64,000 nt of DNA from Candidatus Nanogingivalis gingivitcus (GTDB lineage Bacteria > Patescibacteriota > Saccharimonadia > Saccharimonadales > Saccharimonadaceae), in the NCBI RefSeq assembly GCF_004151455.1, contig NZ_PRLK01000001.1:62001-126000 (forward strand), given 5' to 3'. Positions 7,747 to 15,822 of this stretch are shown here, piece by piece (positions within the stretch are counted from its first letter, which is position 1; every line of letters begins with the position of its first letter). The notes below the pieces were generated by a model. The model saw only the letters and a program-made list of their open reading frames with translations, was not told where the DNA came from and did no database searches. Made by a program: the position numbers and the translations under genes.

Positions 7747-8841
7747 CTACCCAAAAAATCCTGTCTTATGGTTAGCCTTAAAATCTTTCAATAATTCTTT
7801 TTGTTTTTTTGATAATTTTGTTGGCGTATCTACGATAATAGTTATTATGTGGGCACCACGTTTATCTGTTTTCATATATGGTACACCATGTCCAGAAAGT
7901 TTAAAATCAGTATGACTCTGTGTTCCTGCCGGTATTTTCATTGTAAGCTTTCCATCAATAGTTTGAACTTCTATTTCTCCACCTAAAGCGGCATCAACCA
8001 TAGAAATATGTTCTTCGCTAAGAATAAGGTTTCCCTCTCTTGTAAATTTTTTATCTGGCTTAACTGATATATTTACATATAAATCACCTTTTTCACCATT
8101 TTTTATAGCTTCACCACGACCAGAAAGCCTAATAGTAGCGCCATCATCTATGCCAGCAGGTATTTTTAATTTTATAGATTGTTTATCTTTAGTAATTCCA
8201 CTGCCCTTACATTCTTGACATTCTTTTTCTGGAATTTCCCCTTTACCATCACATGTATGACATACTGTAGACTGTTGAATAGGTCCAAATAAGGTTTGAG
8301 TAACTCTAACCTGCTGTCCACTACCTTTACATTCAGGGCATGTTTTAGTGCCAAAATTAGGGTCTCCGCCACTGCCATGACAAACATGACATTCATCATC
8401 AATATTTAAAGATATCTCAGTTTCAGTACCAAAAATAGCTTCTTTAAACCCTATTTCTAAATTAACTTCTATATCTCTACCTCTATTGGGCGTATTTTTA
8501 CGAGAATTCGAAAATCCTCCACCAAAAATACCATCAAAGATGTCGCCGAAACCCCCACCGAAATCAAAGTTGATATTTTGAGCATTAAATCCTCCAAATC
8601 CTTCAAAAGGATTTCCGCCACCATTTCCACCAACACCAGCATGCCCAAACTGATCATACCTTTGTCTTTTTTCTTTATCTTTTAAGACTTCATATGCTTC
8701 ATTAACCTCTTTAAAAGCTTTTTCATCACCTCCTTTGTCGGGGTGTAATTCTACAGCCTTTCTTCTAAAAGCTTTTTTAATTTCATCAGCACTTGCATCT
8801 TTTTTAACACCTAAAATATCGTAATAATCAGCCTTACTCAT
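7747..8841 (-). CDS. dnaJ: Chaperone DnaJ (Hsp40)
   Basis: Co-chaperone that delivers clients to DnaK and stimulates its ATPase. Domains in order: J domain (1-68) with the HPD motif as HPDKGGD, a Gly/Phe-rich linker (about 72-118), four CxxCxGxG zinc motifs ([32 protein letters not shown]), and the C-terminal client-binding domains. Length 364 is normal. A CIRCE operator overlaps the promoter, and the -10 lies 7 bases from the ATG, so the mRNA should be nearly leaderless. Unusually it heads its own unit followed by the tail-modification genes rather than following dnaK. Confidence 0.97.
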   Translation of the reverse strand: MSKADYYDILGVKKDASADEIKKAFRRKAVELHPDKGGDEKAFKEVNEAYEVLKDKEKRQRYDQFGHAGVGGNGGGNPFEGFGGFNAQNINFDFGGGFGDIFDGIFGGGFSNSRKNTPNRGRDIEVNLEIGFKEAIFGTETEISLNIDDECHVCHGSGGDPNFGTKTCPECKGSGQQVRVTQTLFGPIQQSTVCHTCDGKGEIPEKECQECKGSGITKDKQSIKLKIPAGIDDGATIRLSGRGEAIKNGEKGDLYVNISVKPDKKFTREGNLILSEEHISMVDAALGGEIEVQTIDGKLTMKIPAGTQSHTDFKLSGHGVPYMKTDKRGAHIITIIVDTPTKLSKKQKELLKDFKANHKTGFFG

Positions 8842-8848
8842 ATATAAT

Positions 8849-8877
8849 ATGATATCATTTTAGCACTTTAATATCAA
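8849..8877 (-). promoter_or_regulatory. dnaJ promoter
   Basis: Minus strand TTGATA (8872-8877), a 17-base spacer and TATCAT (8849-8854), then 7 bases to the ATG at 8841. The predicted start of transcription is within two bases of the start codon. Confidence 0.7.
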
Positions 8878-8886
8878 GAGTGCTAA
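8860..8886. promoter_or_regulatory. CIRCE operator for HrcA (dnaJ)
   Basis: TTAGCACTT, nine bases, GAGTGCTAA: one mismatch from the canonical CIRCE inverted repeat. It covers the dnaJ -35 and most of the spacer. It lies 12 bases from the -35 of the divergent gene at 8993. Confidence 0.95.
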
Positions 8887-8898
8887 GTAATCTATCTA

Positions 8899-8927
8899 TT
8901 GACATATTAGTATTTTTATGTTATTAT
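8899..8927 (+). promoter_or_regulatory. Promoter of the 110-residue protein gene
   Basis: TTGACA (8899-8904), 17-base spacer, TATTAT (8922-8927). Transcription should start near 8934, which rules out the upstream ATG at 8918 and leaves a leader of about 60 bases before the ATG at 8993. Confidence 0.75.
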
Positions 8928-8992
8928 TTTGGAAGTGTCTAGATTTTGTCATTGCTAGGCATAAGATATTACACGAAAGAGGTGAAAATATA

Positions 8993-9325
8993 ATGACAGT
9001 ACTTTCACAAAAAGAAATTTTTACAATTAATCATAAAGGGGGTTCTTTACCAGAACTTATAGTTAATCAGAAAGGAGTAGCTAATGCTCTTAAAGATTTA
9101 AAGAATCTTCTTTCATTAGAACATATCAGAATATCAGATCTTGATCCAGATAAGCTAGCTAAAGTTCAAGATTTTAGAAATAAATATGTCCCTAACAGAG
9201 ATGAGCTACTAGGCAACTTCAAAGATACTATAGTCTATGCTGAACTTCGCATGATTGAAAGACTATTTGAAAATGCTCAGTATAAAGAAGTTGAGAAGTG
9301 TCTAATAGCTCTTCAAGAAATGTAA
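8993..9325 (+). CDS. Conserved-looking cytosolic protein of unknown function
   Basis: No family is recognised for this 110-residue, mostly helical, charged protein. I chose the ATG at 8993, not 8918, because it follows a Shine-Dalgarno AGAGGTG and because a consensus promoter places transcription initiation after 8918. The gene diverges from dnaJ, with the CIRCE site between them, and is followed by a strong terminator at 9339. A single-gene unit beside heat-shock genes suggests, but does not show, a link to stress. Confidence 0.75.
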   Translation: MTVLSQKEIFTINHKGGSLPELIVNQKGVANALKDLKNLLSLEHIRISDLDPDKLAKVQDFRNKYVPNRDELLGNFKDTIVYAELRMIERLFENAQYKEVEKCLIALQEM

Positions 9326-9338
9326 AAATTTTATCTTC

Positions 9339-9371
9339 ATCCCTCACGAAAAGTGAGGGATATTCTTTTAT
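9339..9371 (+). terminator. Intrinsic terminator of the 110-residue protein gene
   Basis: Perfect 9-base stem ATCCCTCAC/GTGAGGGAT (9339-9347, 9353-9361) with loop GAAAA, followed by ATTCTTTTATT. Confidence 0.85.
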
Positions 9372-9372
9372 T

Positions 9373-9414
9373 AAAAATACCCTACTCTTTAATAGAATAG
9401 GGTATTTTTGTTAT
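9373..9414. terminator. Bidirectional terminator, mainly for dnaK
   Basis: Stem AAAAATACCCTA/TAGGGTATTTTT (9373-9384, 9398-9409) gives T-runs on both strands. It separates the convergent ends of dnaK and the gene at 8993. Confidence 0.85.
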
Positions 9415-9428
9415 TTTACTGTTGATGG

Positions 9429-11321
9429 TTATTTATCTACCACTTCGCCTTCTACAGGTTCGTCATCAGCTTTTTTGCGCGTTGTTTTAGTTGTTCCTTT
9501 ACCTTCACTACTATCAGATTGTTGAGCTTGGTATAGTTTAGCCCCAATAGGCATAATAGCATCTTGTAAGTCTTTGGCTGCTTTTTCTAATTCATCTTTG
9601 TCTGTTGAATTTTGATGTTTTTTAGCTTCATTTACAGCATCTTCTATAGCTTTTTTATCTTCTTCTGAAATCTTGTCCTTAAATTCATTTGGCATTTTTT
9701 CAGCTTGGTAAATAGCATTCTCTAAAGCATTTTTAGCATCAATTGCTTCTCGTTTCTTCTTGTCTTCATCTGCATGCATTTCAGCTTCTTTTTGAGCTTT
9801 TTCAATATCTTCTTTGCTCATATTTCCTGAATTTTGAATCGTAATATTATTCTCCTTGCCAGTACCTTTATCTTTAGCAGTAACTGTCAAAATTCCATTA
9901 GCATCAATATTGAAGGTTACTTCAATTTGTGGAACTCCTCTAGGGGCTGGGGCAATTCCAGAAAGAACAAACATTCCAAGAGATTTATTATCAGTAGCCA
10001 TTTCACGTTCACCTTGGAGAACATGGATTTCTACTTGTGGCTGATTATCAGCATATGTTGAAAATACTTGTGATTTTGAAGTAGGAACAGTAGTGTTGCG
10101 ATCTATCATAGGAGTTCTAACTCCACCAGCAGTTTCAATTCCTAGAGTCAAAGGTGTTACATCTAGCAACAACACATCTTTAACATCTCCAGCAAGAACA
10201 CCTCCTTGTATAGCCGCACCAACAGCAACAACTTCATCAGGATTTACTCCTTGAGTAGGTTTTTTATTAAATATTTTTTCGACCTTCTCTACAACAGCAG
10301 GCATACGCGTCATACCACCCACCATCACAATTTCTGAAATTTCATTAGCACTTAAGTTAGCATCTTTTAAGGCTTTTTCTACAGGAGTAGCTAAACGATC
10401 TATTAAATCAACAACTAGTTCTTCTAATTTAGCTCTAGTTAGAGTATATTCAAAGTGCTTTGGGCCATCTTCATCTGCTGTAATAAATGGCAGGTTAACT
10501 TCATAGCTAGTAGTTGAAGATAGCTCTTTCTTAGCTTTTTCTGCTTCATCCTTCAAGCGTTGCATTGCAGCAGAATCATTTTTGAGGTCAATACCTTCTT
10601 CTTTTTTAAACTCATCCAAGAAATGGTTCACTATACGGTTATCGAAATCTTCACCACCAAGGTGTGTATCTCCATTAGTTGATAGCACTTCAAATACACC
10701 ATCAGCAATATCTAGCACAGAAACGTCAAAAGTACCACCACCAAGGTCAAACACTACAATTTTCTCATCCTTTTTACCTTCAAGGCCATAGGCTAACGCA
10801 GCAGCAGTTGGCTCATTAATAATTCGCTTAACTTCCAGCCCTGCTATTTTTCCTGCGTCTTTAGTAGCTTGACGCTGAGAATCATCAAAGTAAGCCGGAA
10901 CAGTAATAACTGCTTCTGTAACTTTCTCTCCTAAGAAAGCTTCTGCATCAGCTTTAATTTTAGAAAGAATCATTGCTGATACTTCTTCAGGAGTATATTC
11001 TTTATCTCCCATTTTTACGGCTACACCACTACCTTTTTTAACAATTTCGTAAGGCATAATATCAAGATCTTTCTGAATCTCGTTATCACTAAACTTACGT
11101 CCAATTAAACGTTTTACGCCATAAATTGTATTTTTAGGGTTAGTAACACGCTGCCTTTGAGCTACTTGACCTACAAGCCTATCACCTTTTTTATTGATAG
11201 CTACAACGCTTGGAGTAGTTCGGTTTCCTTCTGCATTAGTAATTACTTCAGGTTTACCAGCAACCATGTAAGCAAATGCACTATTGGTTGTACCTAAGTC
11301 AATTCCTATTATTTTACCCAT
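9429..11321 (-). CDS. dnaK: Chaperone DnaK (Hsp70)
   Basis: ATP-driven chaperone working with DnaJ and GrpE. Length 630 is normal. The N-terminal ATPase domain shows [10 protein letters not shown], the phosphate loop [12 protein letters not shown] and the adenosine motif [10 protein letters not shown]; the substrate domain follows after [10 protein letters not shown], then a helical lid and a charged tail ending EGEVVDK. Unlike many bacteria, dnaK stands alone, with its own CIRCE-regulated consensus promoter. A leader of roughly 80 bases and an AAAGGA site precede the ATG, so it is not leaderless. Confidence 0.98.
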   Translation of the reverse strand: MGKIIGIDLGTTNSAFAYMVAGKPEVITNAEGNRTTPSVVAINKKGDRLVGQVAQRQRVTNPKNTIYGVKRLIGRKFSDNEIQKDLDIMPYEIVKKGSGVAVKMGDKEYTPEEVSAMILSKIKADAEAFLGEKVTEAVITVPAYFDDSQRQATKDAGKIAGLEVKRIINEPTAAALAYGLEGKKDEKIVVFDLGGGTFDVSVLDIADGVFEVLSTNGDTHLGGEDFDNRIVNHFLDEFKKEEGIDLKNDSAAMQRLKDEAEKAKKELSSTTSYEVNLPFITADEDGPKHFEYTLTRAKLEELVVDLIDRLATPVEKALKDANLSANEISEIVMVGGMTRMPAVVEKVEKIFNKKPTQGVNPDEVVAVGAAIQGGVLAGDVKDVLLLDVTPLTLGIETAGGVRTPMIDRNTTVPTSKSQVFSTYADNQPQVEIHVLQGEREMATDNKSLGMFVLSGIAPAPRGVPQIEVTFNIDANGILTVTAKDKGTGKENNITIQNSGNMSKEDIEKAQKEAEMHADEDKKKREAIDAKNALENAIYQAEKMPNEFKDKISEEDKKAIEDAVNEAKKHQNSTDKDELEKAAKDLQDAIMPIGAKLYQAQQSDSSEGKGTTKTTRKKADDEPVEGEVVDK

Positions 11322-11406
11322 TTTTTCCTTTCTTTTATTGTATTAATCTATTTTAAACAAATATCAGTAGCACTACCTCGCAATTATTCATTAGTGCTAT
11401 GTATAA

Positions 11407-11435
11407 ATTATATATTTTTAGCACTCAAGTGTCAA
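11407..11435 (-). promoter_or_regulatory. dnaK promoter
   Basis: Minus strand TTGACA (11430-11435), 17-base spacer, TATAAT (11407-11412): a full consensus sigma-70 type promoter. The -35 lies inside the CIRCE loop. Confidence 0.9.
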
Positions 11436-11444
11436 GACTGCTAA
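11418..11444. promoter_or_regulatory. CIRCE operator for HrcA (dnaK)
   Basis: TTAGCACTC, nine bases, GACTGCTAA: one mismatch in the second arm. It covers the -35 and most of the spacer of the dnaK promoter. Confidence 0.93.
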
Positions 11445-11477
11445 TGATGTTTTATTTACAATAAATTATTTACATAT

Positions 11478-11509
11478 CTAAAAAAATATAGCAGACTACT
11501 GCTATATTT
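11478..11509 (-). terminator. Intrinsic terminator of the phosphoketolase gene
   Basis: An 11-base stem AAATATAGCAG/CTGCTATATTT (11484-11494, 11499-11509) with loop ACTA, followed on the minus strand by a run of T. It includes the stop codon of the gene. Confidence 0.85.
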
Positions 11510-13871
11510 CACTAAAAATGATGTTATCATTGATATTCTCAGGATCTACGCCATGTTCTCTAGCGTACTTAATTGTTTCTTCTGTTCTAGTTCTGTATTT
11601 TTCAATCAACTTATCACTATTAGAATTTTTAATTTTACATAACACCCTTTCGGCAATATCAAATCTACTTACTCCATTTCTAGCTAACATATCGAAAGGT
11701 GTAGTGGTGGAGCCCTTTTCTTGATAACCTAAAACATCAAACCTTGCAGGATTCCAATAATCAAATAATACTGATTTTATGGTTTTAGGATATCCATGAA
11801 ATACATATACTGCTGGTATATTATCTCCAAAAATCTTTTTAAATTCCTCTATAGTAATAGTTTTTTCTATACTACCTATTCCATTACTATTTAAAATAGG
11901 AATATTAACAATTCTAATTTTTAAATTAGGTAAATCATTCTGTAATATCTGAGAACTAGCTATCACTTCACGGTACATATAATCTCCACTCGCTACCAAT
12001 ATCACATCTGGCTCTTCATTATGATTATCATGTAGCCAGTCTAAATATGTTTTTCGCCATAGATCATAAACAGTTATTCCTCCATTTGCTAGGCTATTGA
12101 CAATTTGGTCACAGCTAAAGAATCTTGGCTCTGGAGTTTTACCGGCAACTAACACATTAATATTATTTTTTGTTTTTAGCATATAATCTATACACACTAA
12201 AGCAGATATATCGTCGCTAGGCAAAAAAACTTGTCCAATACTATTACCTCTACGTAATACGTCATCAATAAATCCTGGGTTTTGGTGAGAAAAGCCATTA
12301 TGATCTTGTCTCCATCCTGTTGAGGTTAATATATAGTTAAGGCTAGCAAGATCACCCCTCCAAGAAACTTCTTTGCTTTGTGCTAAAAATTTAGCATATT
12401 GGTTCATCATACTTCCAATAATAGGCGCAAAAGCTTCGTAGGATGTTAATACCCCATGTCTCCCTGTTAATAGATAACCCTGCAACATACCTTGCAAACA
12501 ATGTTCGCTCAGTATCTCCGAAACTCTTCCATTCTTCTCTAAATCTTTCTCCCATGAATTTATTTTACGTTGCCACATTCTAGCTTCTTTAGAAAATATA
12601 GCATCTAATTTATTTGAATACGTTTCATCTGGACTAAAAAAGCGAAAATCATCTTTATTTTCTTCAAATACTTTAGCAAGATAATTGCCTATTGAATTCA
12701 TAGCTAAAGATTCTTCCTTCTTTTCAATAAGTTCTTCTAAATTATGCTTTGGTAATTTTAGCGGCTTATAATTATTACCTGCATAGATATCTTTATTAAT
12801 ACCTATTTTACCTTTATTGTTAGGCAAAAATTCCAATAACCAATTACCAAATAAATTACTTCTAGAACTAAATAGCTCATTAAATTTATAGGATTTCAAC
12901 CAATCTTCCAATTGTCTAAGTTCGTATTCATCTTGACCAGCTTTAGGTAAAGGTACTTGATGAGCTAAATAGTTACCTTCTATTTTTTCACCGTGATTAT
13001 TTTTAACTCCTGAGCTCCCTTTTTTAGAGCGTACAATAATCATAGGCAGCCGTACAAAATCTTCTTCACTATTTTTAAATTTTATTCTAGAAATATCCCT
13101 ATAAGATTCTTCAAAAACTCTTTCCATATCTAAATCAAAATCTTCAGAGGTATATTCATCTACAATCTTAGGGTTCCAGCCTGCGCCATGAAAAAACTGT
13201 ATTAGCTCAAAATCACTCATCGAACCAAAAATAGTAGGACCAGATATTTTATATTTATTTAAGTGAAGAATTGGTAACACTACACCATTTTTTATTGGAG
13301 AAACTAGTTTATTTAATTGCCACGCAGAAGCTAACGCACCAGTTTCTGCTTCTCCGTCGCCAATAACTGTAGCCATTATCAAATTAGGCTTATCAAGAAC
13401 AGCACCAAAAGCAGTAGCTAGTGAATATCCCAATTCTCCACCCTCTAAAATTACACTTGGTGTAAATGGACTTGCGTGAGACGGAAAGCCATTTGGCCAA
13501 GAAAAATTTTTACAAATATATGCAATGCCTTGTTTATTCAAACTAGCCTTATTGTCATATTTATTTAAAGTAGATTCCATAAATAAATTAGCTTGTAGCG
13601 CAGGAAAAGCATGCCCAGGCCCAAGCATAAAAGCAGTACTTAAATTACTGTTAGCATAAACTAGTTTAGACTGAGATAATAATAAATGAGCATATATATG
13701 ATTCACCCCAGGGCAGCTGCCCCAATGGCCTAATAGCCTTGGTTTAATATCCTTAAATTCTAAAGGCCTCTCTAAAAGAAAATTGTCCTGTAAAAAAATT
13801 TGCGCAACAGATAAATAATTTGTTGCTCTAATAAACTTTTTTAAATTATTAAGATTATTCCCACCGTTCAT
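11502..13871 (-). CDS. xfp: Xylulose-5-phosphate/fructose-6-phosphate phosphoketolase
   Basis: Thiamine diphosphate enzyme that splits xylulose 5-phosphate or fructose 6-phosphate to acetyl phosphate plus a sugar phosphate, giving ATP through acetate kinase. Length 789 matches the family. Recognisable blocks are RLLGHWGSCPG near residue 50, GPGHAFPA, the diphosphate site IGDGEAETGAL, KISGPT, and GWRQDHNGFSHQNPGF. This is a common central route in fermentative Saccharibacteria. TGC-TATAAT lies 6 bases upstream of the ATG, so the mRNA should be leaderless. The gene has its own terminator and appears monocistronic. Confidence 0.96.
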   Translation of the reverse strand: MNGGNNLNNLKKFIRATNYLSVAQIFLQDNFLLERPLEFKDIKPRLLGHWGSCPGVNHIYAHLLLSQSKLVYANSNLSTAFMLGPGHAFPALQANLFMESTLNKYDNKASLNKQGIAYICKNFSWPNGFPSHASPFTPSVILEGGELGYSLATAFGAVLDKPNLIMATVIGDGEAETGALASAWQLNKLVSPIKNGVVLPILHLNKYKISGPTIFGSMSDFELIQFFHGAGWNPKIVDEYTSEDFDLDMERVFEESYRDISRIKFKNSEEDFVRLPMIIVRSKKGSSGVKNNHGEKIEGNYLAHQVPLPKAGQDEYELRQLEDWLKSYKFNELFSSRSNLFGNWLLEFLPNNKGKIGINKDIYAGNNYKPLKLPKHNLEELIEKKEESLAMNSIGNYLAKVFEENKDDFRFFSPDETYSNKLDAIFSKEARMWQRKINSWEKDLEKNGRVSEILSEHCLQGMLQGYLLTGRHGVLTSYEAFAPIIGSMMNQYAKFLAQSKEVSWRGDLASLNYILTSTGWRQDHNGFSHQNPGFIDDVLRRGNSIGQVFLPSDDISALVCIDYMLKTKNNINVLVAGKTPEPRFFSCDQIVNSLANGGITVYDLWRKTYLDWLHDNHNEEPDVILVASGDYMYREVIASSQILQNDLPNLKIRIVNIPILNSNGIGSIEKTITIEEFKKIFGDNIPAVYVFHGYPKTIKSVLFDYWNPARFDVLGYQEKGSTTTPFDMLARNGVSRFDIAERVLCKIKNSNSDKLIEKYRTRTEETIKYAREHGVDPENINDNIIFSEI

Positions 13872-13877
13872 TTTTAT

Positions 13878-13886
13878 ATTATAGCA
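13878..13886 (-). promoter_or_regulatory. Extended -10 promoter of phosphoketolase, leaderless
   Basis: Minus strand TGC-TATAAT, 6 bases, then ATG at 13871. Transcription is predicted to begin at the A of the ATG. Confidence 0.7.
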
Positions 13887-13973
13887 TAATTAAGCATAAT
13901 TTCATTCTAAAATAAGGTGTTATTTTTATTCTCTATAAAATAAGGCCCATATGTGTGGGTCAGGGTAAGGTGA

Positions 13974-14324
13974 TTATTCCTCAATTGATCTTGAAAGAAG
14001 TTGAGATAATTGACTAGGGCTTAAACCTAATATTAAAGCAACTCCTCTAATAAAACTGTAATCACTAAACGAATATTGCTCAGGATCTTCAGACTCTAGT
14101 ACTTGACCAACAAATGAAGCAAATAATCTTACTTCTTTAATACAGCTAAAATTCTTATTCTCAAGTGCTATCACATATTCAATAGGTACATTGAATAAAT
14201 GAGCTATATCACGAGCATCTCCATCAAGAGCAAGCATTCTCCGAATTAAAGATTCACGAGAGAATGGATTAGCTGATGTGGCTTGCCATATTAGAGCTTC
14301 ATCGAGGAACATATCTGGATACAT
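13974..14324 (-). CDS. Small helix-turn-helix-like protein
   Basis: This 116-residue protein has a central stretch (about 35-75: DARDIAHLFNVPIEYVIALEN) that looks like a Cro/CI-type or RodZ-type helix-turn-helix, and a second helical segment ending LGLSPSQLSQLLSRSIEE. I infer a DNA-binding regulator or adaptor, with modest confidence. It has its own promoter (-35 TTGACA) and a leader of about 98 bases with a GC-rich hairpin ending some 18 bases before the ATG. A Shine-Dalgarno AAGGAG follows the hairpin. It lies just after grpE. Confidence 0.6.
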   Translation of the reverse strand: MYPDMFLDEALIWQATSANPFSRESLIRRMLALDGDARDIAHLFNVPIEYVIALENKNFSCIKEVRLFASFVGQVLESEDPEQYSFSDYSFIRGVALILGLSPSQLSQLLSRSIEE

Positions 14325-14341
14325 TAGTATCTCCTTATCTA

Positions 14342-14372
14342 TCTAGCCCCTCCGCTTACTCGGCGGGCTAGA
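14342..14372 (-). promoter_or_regulatory. GC-rich hairpin in the leader of the HTH-like gene
   Basis: Stem TCTAGCCC/GGGCTAGA (14342-14349, 14365-14372) with an inner CCG/CGG pairing. It lies between the promoter and the Shine-Dalgarno. No T-run follows, so it is not a terminator. A possible protein or RNA binding site. Confidence 0.55.
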
Positions 14373-14428
14373 GTACTAAACCAACCTAATAAGAGGTATT
14401 GCTATAAATTAAATGTGCTATAATAAAT

Positions 14429-14457
14429 ATATTACAATAAAAATATAGTTTTGTCAA
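14429..14457 (-). promoter_or_regulatory. Promoter of the HTH-like gene
   Basis: Minus strand TTGACA (14452-14457), 17-base spacer, TAATAT (14429-14434), located just after the grpE stop codon. Confidence 0.7.
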
Positions 14458-14473
14458 TATGTCACCTAAATAC

Positions 14474-14941
14474 TTATTTTTTAGCAACTTTAACCATTGA
14501 ATGTCTTAATACATTTCCGTGTAATTTATATCCTGTCCTAAGCTCTTCTGCTATGATTTCGGTTTCCCCATCCCCATCTTCAAATTGAATAGCTTCATGA
14601 ACTTCAGGGTTAAAAACTTCTCCAGCTTTAGAATTAATTTTTTCAATACCATTTTTAGCCAAATTTTTCTCTAGCTTACCATACATTTTAACTACACTTT
14701 GTGCCCAAGCATTATCTACTAATTCTTCTGGTAAATGTGCTATAGCCCGCTCAATATCATCAATTATTGGCAAAATATTATTTACAGCTTTACGCTCACC
14801 TAAATTTTTAGCATCCATAACCCTATTTTCTACATTTTTTCGGTAATTTTCAAAATCTGCCCTAGTTCGCTGTAAGTCGTTAGTTAGTTCGTTTATTTTA
14901 TTTACTAGATCAATATTTTCTTTTTTTTGTTCTTTCTTCAT
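14474..14941 (-). CDS. grpE: Nucleotide exchange factor GrpE
   Basis: Exchange factor that releases ADP from DnaK. The 155 residues show the long N-terminal coiled coil (about 1-55, with RADFENYRKNVENR) and the C-terminal beta domain (HEAIQFEDGDGE, LRTGYKLHGNVLRHSMVKVAK). It lies 75 bases after hrcA and is probably cotranscribed under the hrcA CIRCE. A TAGGAG site precedes the ATG. Confidence 0.96.
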   Translation of the reverse strand: MKKEQKKENIDLVNKINELTNDLQRTRADFENYRKNVENRVMDAKNLGERKAVNNILPIIDDIERAIAHLPEELVDNAWAQSVVKMYGKLEKNLAKNGIEKINSKAGEVFNPEVHEAIQFEDGDGETEIIAEELRTGYKLHGNVLRHSMVKVAKK

Positions 14942-15016
14942 TCTCTCATACTCCTACATAATTATAAGTTAATACTTTACTATATATTGTCATTATAACA
15001 TTATTGTTTTTATATT

Positions 15017-15775
15017 TTATTCTCCAAGTATGTCTTCCAAAAACTCACCAGTATGTTTAACAAGCCTTACAACTTTACTATAATTTTGTCTTGTTGGGCC
15101 GAGAACCCCAATATAAGTATTCTCGCTTAATGGTGAACTAAACTTACTAATAATTAAACTTACACCACTTGTTTTACCAATTGGGTTTTCACTACCTATA
15201 TATACATTAATTGGTTCATTTGGCGAAGCTTCTTTTAACCAAGGTTCTAAATTATCAAGAAGCCTTGCTACGCTTTGTACGGCTTCACCACTTTCAAATT
15301 CTGGCTGTGAGAATAAATTATAAATACCATTAATATAAAGTTGATCACCAATTGTAGCTAGGCCTAAATTTCCTGTTAGTTCCACTAGAGAATCTACCGC
15401 CGACCTTATAGATTGATCAGCTCTATTATTCTGAGCCGTAATTCTAGAACATAAAGCTGAAGTAGCCCTTGTTAAATTATCTTTATTATTGTCTGCATTT
15501 AACAATAAATTACCCTGCTCTAATAAACTATCATTATTTTCATTTAATCTATTCACATAAAAACGGTAGCCTTTATCTGTAGGTATTCTTCCAGCTGATG
15601 TGTGAGGGTGTGTAATATAACCCATATCTTCTAGCTTTGCCATTTCTGATCTTATAGTTGCACTAGATACTCCAAATAGTTTAGCTAAGGTAACGCTACC
15701 AACTGGGCTAGCAACCTCTGCATATTGTTCAATAATAGCTACCAATATTTGAATTTGACGAGAAGATAATTGCAT
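15017..15775 (-). CDS. hrcA: Heat-inducible transcription repressor HrcA
   Basis: Repressor of class I heat-shock genes that binds CIRCE, with activity linked to GroE in model bacteria. The N-terminal winged helix (SSRQIQILVAIIEQYAEV, then SSATIRSEMAKLEDMGYI and HTSAGRIPTDKGYR) is clear, and the central domain ends with IGPTR-like VLGPTRQNYSKVV. At 252 residues it is shorter than the usual roughly 340, mainly in the insert domain. I start at the ATG at 15775 rather than a TTG at 15793, because the -10 box TATAAT lies over those six codons. The transcript should then be leaderless. Confidence 0.95.
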   Translation of the reverse strand: MQLSSRQIQILVAIIEQYAEVASPVGSVTLAKLFGVSSATIRSEMAKLEDMGYITHPHTSAGRIPTDKGYRFYVNRLNENNDSLLEQGNLLLNADNNKDNLTRATSALCSRITAQNNRADQSIRSAVDSLVELTGNLGLATIGDQLYINGIYNLFSQPEFESGEAVQSVARLLDNLEPWLKEASPNEPINVYIGSENPIGKTSGVSLIISKFSSPLSENTYIGVLGPTRQNYSKVVRLVKHTGEFLEDILGE

Positions 15776-15781
15776 GTTCTT

Positions 15782-15810
15782 ATTATAATACAAATTAGCA
15801 CTTAATACAA
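15782..15810 (-). promoter_or_regulatory. hrcA promoter, leaderless
   Basis: Minus strand TTGTAT (15805-15810), 17-base spacer, TATAAT (15782-15787), 6 bases, ATG at 15775. The start of transcription is predicted at the A of the ATG. Confidence 0.8.
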
Positions 15811-15821
15811 TAGAGTGCTAA
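15795..15821. promoter_or_regulatory. CIRCE operator for HrcA (hrcA autoregulation)
   Basis: TTAGCACTT, nine bases, GAGTGCTAA. It covers the hrcA -35 and ends one base before the stop codon of the upstream peptidase gene. Confidence 0.96.
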
Positions 15822-15822
15822 T

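Noticed and set aside
8918-8992. Longer N-terminus of the 110-residue protein
   Set aside because: The start at 8918 lies upstream of the predicted transcription start from the TTGACA/TATTAT promoter, and a ribosome site supports 8993.
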